This document shows, one piece after another, positions 1 through 8,602 of a stretch of 8,602 bases of DNA. The notes beneath the pieces are model-generated. The model did not search any database and was not told the origin of the DNA. It was given only the letters and a program-made list of their open reading frames with translations. The stretch is taken from contig CABSMS010000087.1 in NCBI GenBank assembly GCA_902478885.1, positions 1 through 8,602 on the forward strand. Direction: 5' to 3'. A program made the position numbers and the translations under genes. Positions within the stretch are counted from its first letter, which is position 1. The number at the start of each line of letters is the position of its first letter. Source of the DNA: an uncultured Collinsella sp. GTDB taxonomy: Bacteria; Actinomycetota; Coriobacteriia; Coriobacteriales; Coriobacteriaceae.

Positions 1-44
1 ATGAGCGCTAGTCTCGTGGGCTCGGAGATGTGTATAAGAGACAG
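1..44. other. Illumina Nextera adapter (i7 side), non-genomic
   Basis: Positions 11-44 match the Nextera read-2 adapter, ending in the 19-bp Tn5 mosaic end (26-44, agatgtgtataagagacag). Positions 3-10 (gagcgcta) fit an i7 index slot; from memory this is the reverse complement of index N723. Any peptide read from here is artefact. In the rpoC frame the adapter yields a GTG at position 30 and the peptide MYKRQ; in another frame it yields a peptide ending MCIRDS. Genomic sequence begins at 45. Confidence 0.98.
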
Positions 45-3401
<3,357 letters not shown>

Positions 3402-3427
3402 TTTCCTAGTACGTTAACCGCCCTTCC

Positions 3428-3464
3428 AAAGACCCGCTTCCCAACAGGGGAGCGGGTCTTTTTT
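3428..3464 (+). terminator. Intrinsic terminator of rpoC
   Basis: A 15-bp stem (3428-3442 with 3447-3461) pairs aaagacccgcttccc with ggggagcgggtcttt, with one G-U pair and an AACA loop. The right arm runs into a T tract ending at 3464. It is placed just after the rpoC stop and should end the rpo operon before the sigma cassette. Its T tract coincides with the left edge of repeat copy A. Confidence 0.93.
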
Positions 3465-3664
3465 GGTGAGGAACGTTGCCCTGACGAGCACGTCGGATTC
3501 CCGGAACGGGCCGCCCGCTGTTTAAGTTTGTCGCGAGTTCCGCACGCAAAGGAAAGCACTTAATGTGCTTTCCGTCTTGCGCAGGACTGTAGAGCAGCAA
3601 ACTTAAACAGCGGGCGGCCCGTTTCGGGAATCTGCCCCCGCGCACAGAAGGGGATTCCTTTTGT
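3460..3664. repeat. Structured 205-nt intergenic repeat, copy A
   Basis: This is a direct, gap-free homologue of 5496-5700. Its 35-nt arms 3496-3530 and 3598-3632 are inverted complements that differ only by one G-U pair. Inside is a second perfect 9-bp hairpin, 3551-3559 with 3565-3573, closed by ttaat. Between the two stems lie internal-loop segments (tcgcgagttccgcac at 3531-3545 and aggactgtagagcag at 3583-3597) that are identical in copy B. The transcribed strand cannot be decided because the element is nearly palindromic. It could be a structured RNA or a non-autonomous palindromic mobile repeat. I see no convincing coding capacity. Confidence 0.9.
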
Positions 3665-3688
3665 CAAAAAGGACAGGTTTATTTTGGT
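3665..3688. repeat. Inverted-repeat arm R, on the cassette side of copy A
   Basis: The segment contains aaaaaggacaggtttatttt and is the reverse complement of 5477-5501 apart from one extra base there. The two arms point toward each other and enclose the sigma/anti-sigma genes. Arm R directly abuts copy A, whereas copy B has no matching arm on its right side. Either this is one terminal arm of a full-length repeat, or it is an end of the cassette. Confidence 0.8.
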
Positions 3689-3708
3689 AGGTTTTTCCTG
3701 CTTGAATT

Positions 3709-3737
3709 TGAAACAATTCGTCCGGCCAGAGCGTATC
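3709..3737 (+). promoter_or_regulatory. Candidate ECF-type promoter for the sigma operon
   Basis: TGAAAC (3709-3714) is followed after 17 nt by CGTATC (3732-3737). This resembles the TGAAAC/CGTA pattern recognised by Bacillus ECF factors such as SigW, where the spacer is usually about 16. It ends about 48 nt before the sigma ATG. ECF factors often activate their own operon, so autoregulation is plausible. The motif is short and unverified. Confidence 0.4.
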
Positions 3738-3785
3738 TATGATGAGGGCCTCATCAAGAATCATTACCGTCACCGGGAGGTGATT

Positions 3786-4304
3786 ATGGAAGAACAAGCA
3801 TTTAGACAGGCGGTCGAAGACCACCGGGATGTCGTGTTTCGGATCGCGTTGACGTACCTGCGTGATCGCGCCGACGCCGACGATGTCGCTCAAGACGTCT
3901 TTCTGAAGTTACTCAAAAACGATGTGCAATTTGAAAGCTGGGAACATCTTCGTCGATGGCTTATCCGGGTCACGATCAATGAATGCAAATCTCTCTTTCG
4001 AAAGCCATGGAGGCGTGTGGAGGATATTGAGAACCTGGCCGAGTCGCTTTCGACAGCGCAGGATGAGACCAGGGCTGTCCTGTCGGACGTTATGCGACTT
4101 CCGGAACGATTCCGTATCCCCATCGTGCTCTATTACTATCTGGGCTTTTCGACCTCAGAGATTGCCGAGTTGTTGCATGTACCAGCCGCGACCGTTCGAA
4201 CGCGTTTAGCTCGTGGTCGATCGAAGCTCAAATTCATCCTAGAGGAGGGCGACCGTGAAATCCAACCAAATCAAGCAGGCCTTCGAGTCCATCCAAGCCG
4301 ATAG
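3786..4304 (+). CDS. ECF-type RNA polymerase sigma factor
   Basis: A 172-residue sigma-70 family protein of the compact ECF type (regions 2 and 4 only), predicted to bind core RNA polymerase and direct it to a small regulon. Region 2 covers about residues 1-75 and includes YLRDRADADDVAQDVFLKLL (24-43), which is the core-binding helix motif. Region 4 covers about residues 98-150, with LPERFRIPIVLYYYLGFS and a helix-turn-helix around 122-147 (SEIAELLHVPAATVRTRLAR). I chose the ATG at 3786 because GGAGG (3776-3780) lies 5 nt upstream and the protein then starts where ECF factors normally do. An in-frame start at 3684 would place the candidate promoter inside the gene. The last 50 nt overlap the next gene, suggesting translational coupling. 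Codon use is less biased than in rpoC or the ribosomal genes. The regulon and signal are unknown. Confidence 0.9.
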   Translation: MEEQAFRQAVEDHRDVVFRIALTYLRDRADADDVAQDVFLKLLKNDVQFESWEHLRRWLIRVTINECKSLFRKPWRRVEDIENLAESLSTAQDETRAVLSDVMRLPERFRIPIVLYYYLGFSTSEIAELLHVPAATVRTRLARGRSKLKFILEEGDREIQPNQAGLRVHPSR

Positions 4305-5331
4305 CAATCTTGCAGATCGCGTCCTTAATACCGCTGCGGGTGAGCCGCTTCATCGAAAGGGCCACGCGAAGTCTCTCTATGTTGCCGTAATCGGATGTCT
4401 CGCCGGAGTGTTGGCGACCGGAGGGGTCGCCTACGCCGTTATCAATTCCAGCTATTTTGCCTCAGCCTGGGGAAACCACGGCAATGGGGATTCCATTACC
4501 TGGACCAACGGCGGCTCATCGGGGGCTAAATACACCTACACCAGAGAGTTTGGTGACGGCATTGCGCCCCAAAGCCTGGAGGGTGCAGTCCAGAAGGTTA
4601 ATCTGTCCGTCGAGGGTAACGGCTATACGCTTGATATCCATGAGATGGCTATCGATAAAAACGGTTGCGGTGCCGTGACGTTTACGCTGTCCAATCCAAA
4701 TGGCGTTAACTACTACAAGCCGGCAGCAGAGACGGGCGAACTTGTTCTCTATGGTGAAGAAGAACAAGGCATCGGCACGCCCAGCATGAACTTCGGCGAG
4801 GAATGGGCTGACACACGCTGCACCATTGATAAGGACACATCAAGCGACACGGTCATTAATGGCACGATGTACTTTGCCTCTATGGATCGCGAGCGAGGTT
4901 TTCAACATGCGGTCACCTGGAATATCTCGTGGACCGAGGGCGAAGGCGAGGATGCGAAGCCGTTCGAGGCATCGACGCCCGAGTTTAGCGTTGGAGCGTA
5001 CGTCGATACAAAGGAACTCCGCTCCGATGACTCGCCTCTCGAGATCAGCCCGTTTTCTATCCAGACACACATCGATGATCTGGGCATTGATGCAGTTGAT
5101 AATAAGCTGACCGTCAGCTACAAGGATGGATCGGAGCAGATTGTCGAAGATGACGACGCAGGGGTGTTCAACTTATATTTTTCTTATGCGCGCAATAGCG
5201 GAGAGAACATCTGGCTGCCAACGAAGTTGATCGATGTCGACCAAGTGGTCTCAGTAACGCTTGAGGGCACGAGGTGCACGTCAACAGGAGAGACCGAAAC
5301 AGAAGTACCCTTTACCATCGTTTATTCGTAA
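4255..5331 (+). CDS. Single-pass membrane protein, putative anti-sigma factor (DUF4179-like)
   Basis: A 358-residue protein starting at GTG 4255, with the strong ribosome site GAGGAGGG (4242-4249) inside the end of the sigma gene. Residues 1-40 form a short charged N-terminus (IKQAFESIQADSNLADRVLN) with basic residues just before the membrane (RKGHAK, 34-39). Residues about 41-63 are one hydrophobic helix (YVAVIGCLAGVLATGGVAYA). The remaining 295 residues, rich in beta-type sequence, Asn, Thr, Gly and acidic residues, should lie outside the cell and contain three cysteines. The layout and the overlap with an ECF gene fit a membrane anti-sigma factor whose cytoplasmic end holds the sigma factor until an external signal acts. 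The fold resembles DUF4179-type partners by my recognition only. There is no zinc-binding HxxxCxxC anti-sigma motif in the N-terminus. The sensed signal is unknown. Confidence 0.75.
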   Translation: MKSNQIKQAFESIQADSNLADRVLNTAAGEPLHRKGHAKSLYVAVIGCLAGVLATGGVAYAVINSSYFASAWGNHGNGDSITWTNGGSSGAKYTYTREFGDGIAPQSLEGAVQKVNLSVEGNGYTLDIHEMAIDKNGCGAVTFTLSNPNGVNYYKPAAETGELVLYGEEEQGIGTPSMNFGEEWADTRCTIDKDTSSDTVINGTMYFASMDRERGFQHAVTWNISWTEGEGEDAKPFEASTPEFSVGAYVDTKELRSDDSPLEISPFSIQTHIDDLGIDAVDNKLTVSYKDGSEQIVEDDDAGVFNLYFSYARNSGENIWLPTKLIDVDQVVSVTLEGTRCTSTGETETEVPFTIVYS

Positions 5332-5337
5332 AGTCTG

Positions 5338-5369
5338 GGCCGCTTCCCAAGGGGGGAAGCGGCCTTTTT
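5338..5369 (+). terminator. Intrinsic terminator of the sigma/anti-sigma operon
   Basis: An 11-bp perfect stem (ggccgcttccc at 5338-5348 with gggaagcggcc at 5354-5364), a 5-nt loop and TTTTT at 5365-5369. It begins 6 nt after the stop codon. Together with the upstream promoter it makes the cassette a self-contained transcription unit. Confidence 0.95.
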
Positions 5370-5476
5370 AGCGTTATATGGACGAGTGGATTGGACGTTA
5401 TTCGTCTGATTCTCGGAAGAACGTGGCAAATGGATGCGGATCACCGTGAAGAGTGGTGTTTTCCCAGATAAAACCG
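5370..5476. other. Intergenic stretch with no assigned function
   Basis: This connects the cassette terminator to repeat arm L. I see no ribosome site with a credible reading frame, no RNA gene and no strong stem. A short gtttt/aaaac pairing near 5458-5474 is too weak to call. It may be remnant sequence belonging to the repeat insertion. Confidence 0.5.
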
Positions 5477-5501
5477 ACCAAAATAAACCTGTCCCTTTTT
5501 G
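5477..5501. repeat. Inverted-repeat arm L, on the cassette side of copy B
   Basis: accaaaataaacctgtccct with the following T run is the reverse complement of arm R (3665-3688) with a single extra base. It runs directly into copy B, overlapping its first bases. Copy A lacks a corresponding left arm because the rpoC terminator occupies that position. If arms L and R belong to the repeat, a complete element would be L-core-R and would form one very long hairpin. Confidence 0.8.
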
Positions 5502-5700
5502 GCAGGGAACGTTGCCCTGACGAGCGCGTCGGATTCCCGGGCCGGGCGGCACAGGGGTTAAGTTTGTCGCGAGTTCCGCACGAGCCGGAGGCCACTTAAT
5601 GTGGCCTCCGTGCGAGCCAGGACTGTAGAGCAGCAAACTTAAACAGCGGGCCGCCCGGACCGGGAATCCGCCCCCGCGCACCGAAGGGGATTCCTTTTGT
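5496..5700. repeat. Structured 205-nt intergenic repeat, copy B
   Basis: Same length and orientation as 3460-3664, differing at about 34 of 205 positions by hand count. Outer arms are 5532-5566 and 5634-5668, with a cluster of mismatches mid-stem that copy A does not have. The inner hairpin is 5587-5595 with 5601-5609, loop ttaat. Relative to copy A, three inner pairs and at least two outer pairs have changed on both sides so that pairing is kept. The internal-loop blocks tcgcgagttccgcac and aggactgtagagcag are unchanged. It lies 53 nt before the rpsL promoter -35 box. Confidence 0.9.
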
Positions 5701-5753
5701 GTAGGCTTTGCGGAAATATACTCATTTTGGGATACGCCCGGCGGCGTGGTCTG

Positions 5754-5782
5754 TTGACGGCACAGCTAACGCCACGTATCCT
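5754..5782 (+). promoter_or_regulatory. Candidate housekeeping promoter for rpsL-rpsG-fusA
   Basis: TTGACG (5754-5759) and TATCCT (5777-5782) are separated by 17 nt, a good match to the sigma-70/SigA consensus. Transcription would start near 5789, leaving a leader of about 85 nt before rpsL. This gives the str operon its own promoter downstream of repeat B and both terminators. Confidence 0.6.
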
Positions 5783-5875
5783 ATCGAACTGCGTGTTTCG
5801 TAGGGGGATGCTGACCCCTCGATTCAAGCCGTTGCACTTTACAGAAAGCTGGAATCATTCGAGAAGGAGTACGCT

Positions 5876-6253
5876 TTGCCTACTATTAACCAGCTGGTTC
5901 GCCAGGGCCGTCGTTCCGTGCCCAAGAAGTCCAAGAACGCTGCTCTGCAGCACAACTCCCAGAAGCGCGGCGTGTGCACCCGCGTCTTCACCACGAGCCC
6001 CAAGAAGCCGAACTCGGCTCTTCGTAAGGTTGCCCGTGTTCGCCTCGTCAACGGCATCGAAGTTACTGCTTACATCCCGGGTGAGGGCCACAACCTGCAG
6101 GAGCACTCCATCGTGCTCGTCCGCGGCGGTCGTGTCCGTGACCTCCCTGGTGTCCGTTATCACGTCATCCGTGGCGCCTACGACGCTGCTCCGGTCCAGA
6201 ACCGTATGCAGGCCCGTTCCAAGTACGGTGCTAAGCGCCCCAAGGCTAAATAA
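5876..6253 (+). CDS. rpsL: 30S ribosomal protein S12
   Basis: A 125-residue protein of the small ribosomal subunit decoding centre, full length for the family. The start is TTG at 5876, supported by AAGGAG (5864-5869) 6 nt upstream and by the family N-terminus MPTINQLVR; no ATG lies nearby. The decoding loop TTSPKKPNSALRKV (39-52) keeps Lys43. The second loop reads GGRVRDLPGVRYH (84-96), so position 88 is Arg instead of the usual Lys, with Asp89, the RimO methylthiolation target, conserved. Lys-to-Arg at this position is a known streptomycin-resistance change in E. coli and M. tuberculosis. The C-terminus QARSKYGAKRPKAK is standard. It is first in the str operon. Confidence 0.98.
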   Translation: MPTINQLVRQGRRSVPKKSKNAALQHNSQKRGVCTRVFTTSPKKPNSALRKVARVRLVNGIEVTAYIPGEGHNLQEHSIVLVRGGRVRDLPGVRYHVIRGAYDAAPVQNRMQARSKYGAKRPKAK

Positions 6254-6278
6254 GCCAGATAACGTTTTGATACTTTCG

Positions 6279-6304
6279 CCGTGTGCCGCCTAAGCGCCGC
6301 ACGG
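6279..6304 (+). promoter_or_regulatory. Hairpin in the rpsL-rpsG spacer
   Basis: ccgtgtgccgc (6279-6289) and gcgccgcacgg (6294-6304) pair over 11 positions with one C-C mismatch and one G-U, around a CTAA loop. No T tract follows, so it is not a terminator. In E. coli S7 represses the str operon by binding the S12-S7 spacer. This hairpin occupies the equivalent place, but an S7 site is only a guess. Confidence 0.4.
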
Positions 6305-6326
6305 TAGACACTTAAGGAGATTTCAC

Positions 6327-6800
6327 ATGCCGCGTCGTGCAGCAGCTAATCGTCGTGAGGTTCAGCCTGACGCCGTTTACAACAACCGCCTGGTGACTCA
6401 GCTCATCAACAAGGTCCTTCTTGACGGCAAGAAGGCCACCGCTGAGCGCATCGTTTACACCGCTTTCGAGATCGTTGCCGAGAAGTCCGAGGGTGGCGAC
6501 GCTCTCGCTACCTTCAAGAAGGCTATGGACAACGTCAAGCCCACGCTCGAGGTTAAGCCCAAGCGTGTCGGTGGCGCTACCTATCAGGTCCCGATGGAGG
6601 TCAACTCCCGTCGTTCCACCGCTCTGGGTATCCGCTGGATCGTCAACTTCTCCCGCGCTCGCAAGGAGAAGACCATGGCCGAGCGTCTCGCCAACGAGAT
6701 CCTCGACGCTTCCAACGGCCTGGGCGCTTCCGTCAAGAAGCGTGAGGACGTCTTCAAGATGGCCGAGGCCAACCGCGCGTTCTCTCACTATCGTTGGTAA
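6327..6800 (+). CDS. rpsG: 30S ribosomal protein S7
   Basis: A 157-residue primary assembly protein of the 30S head that binds the 3' domain of 16S rRNA near the exit site. Its length is normal for the family (about 156). Family motifs include MPRRAAANRR at the N-terminus, LINKVLLDGKK (26-36), VKPKRVGGATYQVP (76-89), RRSTALGIRWIV and the C-terminal AFSHYRW. The ATG at 6327 has the ribosome site TAAGGAGA (6313-6320). It lies 73 nt after rpsL with a hairpin between, and 19 nt before fusA, and is clearly co-transcribed with both. Codon use is strongly biased toward C- and G-ending codons, as in its neighbours. Confidence 0.98.
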   Translation: MPRRAAANRREVQPDAVYNNRLVTQLINKVLLDGKKATAERIVYTAFEIVAEKSEGGDALATFKKAMDNVKPTLEVKPKRVGGATYQVPMEVNSRRSTALGIRWIVNFSRARKEKTMAERLANEILDASNGLGASVKKREDVFKMAEANRAFSHYRW

Positions 6801-6819
6801 GTTAAGGTAAGGAACTAAC

Positions 6820-8559
6820 ATGGCTAAGCCTAAGTACAAGCTTTCCGATACCCGTAACATCGGCATCATGGCCCACATCGATGCCGGTAAGACCACCACG
6901 ACCGAGCGTATTCTTTACTACACCGGTAAGACCCACAAGATCGGTGAGGTCCATGAGGGCGCTGCCACCATGGACTGGATGGTTCAGGAGCAGGAGCGCG
7001 GCGTAACCATTACCTCCGCTGCTACCACGTGCTTCTGGAACAAGGACGGTAAGGACTACCGCATCCAGATCATCGACACCCCGGGCCACGTTGACTTCAC
7101 CGCCGAGGTCGAGCGCTGCCTGCGCGTCCTCGATGGCGCTGTCGCCGTCTTCGACGCCGTTGCCGGCGTTCAGCCCCAGTCTGAGACCGTTTGGCGTCAG
7201 GCTTCCACCTTCAACGTCCCCCGCATCGCTTTCATCAACAAGTATGACCGCGTGGGCGCTGACTTCTTCAACGCTATCGAGACCATGAAGGATCGTCTCG
7301 ACGCTAACGCCGTGGCCGCTCAGGTCCCGATGGGCGCCGAGGACAACTTCTGGGGCGTCATCGACCTGGTCACCATGACTGCATGGGACTTCAAGGCCGA
7401 CGAGAAGGGTATGACCTACCCCGAGCCGATGGACGAGATCCCGGCTGAGTTTGCCGACATCGCTGCCACCAAGCGCGAGGAGCTCCTTGACGCTGCTGCC
7501 AGCTTTGACGACGAGCTCATGGAGAAGATCCTCATGGAGGAGGACTTCACCGTCGAGGAGCTCAAGGCTGCTCTGCGCAAGGGTGTTCTGGCCAATGAGC
7601 TCAACCTCGTCTTCGTGGGCTCCGCCTACAAGAACAAGGGCGTTCAGGAGCTGCTCGACGCTGTCGTCGACTACCTGCCCAGCCCGCTCGACGTTGAGGC
7701 CGTCACCGGTACCGATCCGGACACCGGCGAGGAGATCCAGCGTCATCCTTCCTTCGACGAGCCCTTCTCCGGCCTGGTCTTCAAGATCATGACCGATCCG
7801 TTCGTCGGTAAGCTCACCTATGTCCGCGTTTACTCCGGCCGCGCCGAGTCCGGCTCCTACGTTGTTAACGCTTCCAACGGTCAGCGCGAGCGCCTCGGCC
7901 GCATCCTCGAGATGAACGCCGCCGAGCGTATCGACCGTGACGACGCTGCCGCCGGCGACATCGTCGCTTGCGTCGGCTTCAAGAACTCCACCACCGGCGA
8001 CACCCTGTGCGCCGAGGGCAAGGAGATCGTCCTCGAGAAGATCGAGTTCGCTAAGCCCGTTATCGACGTTGCCATCGAGCCCAAGACCAAGGCCGAGCAG
8101 GACAAGATGTCCCTGGCTCTGACCAAGCTCGCCGAGGAGGACCCGACCTTCCAGGTGTCCACCAACCACGAGACCGGCCAGACCATCATCGCCGGCATGG
8201 GCGAGCTGCACCTCGAGATCATCGTCGACCGTCTGCTCCGCGAGTTCAAGGTTGACGCTAACGTCGGTAAGCCCCAGGTTGCCTATCGCGAGACCGCTGG
8301 TCACGACGTCGAGAAGGCTGAGGGCAAGTTTGTCCGTCAGTCCGGCGGTCGCGGTCAGTACGGCCACGCTGTCATCAAGCTCGAGAAGATGGAGGAGGGC
8401 TTCGGCTACGAGTTCGTCAACGCTATCGTCGGCGGCGTCGTGCCCAAGGAGTACATCCCGTCCATCGACAAGGGCATCCAGGAGGCCCTGAACACCGGTG
8501 TTATCGCCGGCTTCCCGGTCCTTGACGTTAAGGTCACTCTGTTCGACGGTTCTTACCAC
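6820..8559 (+). CDS. fusA: Elongation factor G, 3'-truncated
   Basis: The translational GTPase that drives ribosomal translocation. Codons 1-580 are present of a usual 690-705; the contig ends in domain IV at DGSYH, and the LSLIHI readable beyond it is adapter. Domain I motifs: P-loop AHIDAGKTT (18-26), switch I around ERGVTITSAATT, DTPGH (86-90), NKYD (140-143; NKMD is commoner, but Asn, Lys and Asp are kept) and GSAYKNKG. Domain II begins around FSGLVFKIMTDPFVGKLTYVRVYSG. Domain III holds GMGELHLEIIVDRLLREF. Domain IV starts after QVAYRET, and the last genuine residue, a His, appears to match the domain-IV tip His. The ATG at 6820 has AAGGA at 6809-6813. It is the third str-operon gene. It is EF-G rather than a Tet(M)-type protection protein, judging by the str-operon context and the NFWGVIDLVTMTAW segment. 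Confidence 0.98.
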
Positions 8560-8602
8560 CTGTCTCTTATACACATCTGAGCTGCCGACGAATAGCCTTG
8601 TG
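8560..8602. other. Illumina Nextera adapter (i5 side), non-genomic
   Basis: From 8560 the sequence is the reverse complement of the Nextera read-1 adapter (ctgtctcttatacacatct, 8560-8578), with one C missing after 8580 (GAGCTG where GACGCTG is expected). An 8-base i5 slot follows at 8592-8599 (atagcctt, from memory the reverse complement of S520), then gtg of the flow-cell arm. It truncates fusA. Confidence 0.98.

Noticed and set aside
30..44. GTG start giving MYKRQ at the RpoC N-terminus
   Set aside because: These codons are Tn5 mosaic-end sequence; the real RpoC start lies upstream of the fragment.
3684..3785. 34-residue N-terminal extension of the sigma factor
   Set aside because: It lacks similarity to ECF factors, would contain the candidate promoter, and the ATG at 3786 has a much better ribosome site.
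3406..5681. Similar - strand frames in both repeats (3406-3645 and 5322-5681) as a protein family
   Set aside because: The similarity follows from the DNA repeat; changes between copies preserve stem pairing rather than protein sequence, and no ribosome site is evident.
3460..5700. Repeats A and B as a target-site duplication
   Set aside because: At 205 nt and about 17 percent divergence they are far too long and too different for a recent insertion duplication.
3460..5700. CRISPR array or tRNA gene in the intergenic regions
   Set aside because: There are only two long copies with no regular short repeat-spacer pattern, and no cloverleaf or T-loop sequence was seen.
6279..6304. Terminator between rpsL and rpsG
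   Set aside because: There is no T tract after the hairpin, and the operon order and spacing imply read-through.
6802..8574. 590-codon open frame on the - strand opposite fusA
   Set aside because: It is a mirror frame produced by strong codon bias in fusA; its composition is low-complexity Leu/Val/Asp/Gly with no recognisable family, and it begins in adapter sequence.

Overview
The window is one 8,515-bp piece of genomic DNA (45-8559) with sequencing-library adapter left on both ends (1-44 and 8560-8602). Both end genes, rpoC and fusA, are cut by library fragmentation, not by biology. The high GC content, the strong C/G-ending codon bias and the style of the ribosomal, RNA polymerase and EF-G proteins point to a high-GC actinobacterial lineage. 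My best guess is Coriobacteriia, Collinsella-like, from a gut community; this is recognition without a search, so confidence is moderate.

Layout, all genes on the + strand: rpoC 3' part (45-3401), a strong intrinsic terminator, structured repeat copy A (3460-3664), a two-gene cassette of an ECF-type sigma factor (3786-4304) and an overlapping membrane protein that looks like its anti-sigma partner (4255-5331), a second terminator, structured repeat copy B (5496-5700), a housekeeping-type promoter, then the str operon: rpsL (S12, TTG start), rpsG (S7) and the first 580 codons of fusA (EF-G).

The transcription gene rpoC and the translation operon rpsL-rpsG-fusA are a classic neighbourhood. The sigma/anti-sigma cassette sits between them, has its own candidate ECF promoter and terminator, and has less biased codon use. 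It is bracketed by two 205-nt repeats in direct orientation that align without gaps. They differ at about 34 positions by my hand count, and several changes are compensatory across predicted stems, so the fold has been preserved. Short inverted arms adjoin the repeats on the cassette side.

The most striking protein feature is at the C-terminus of RpoC. Beyond the usual end of the subunit lies a long extension. It contains a segment that aligns without gaps to the C-terminal domain of the RNA polymerase alpha subunit, including equivalents of several residues that contact UP-element DNA, followed by an acidic tail. RpoC also departs from near-invariant motifs at two other places, and S12 carries arginine at position 88, where lysine is usual and where Lys-to-Arg is a known streptomycin-resistance change.
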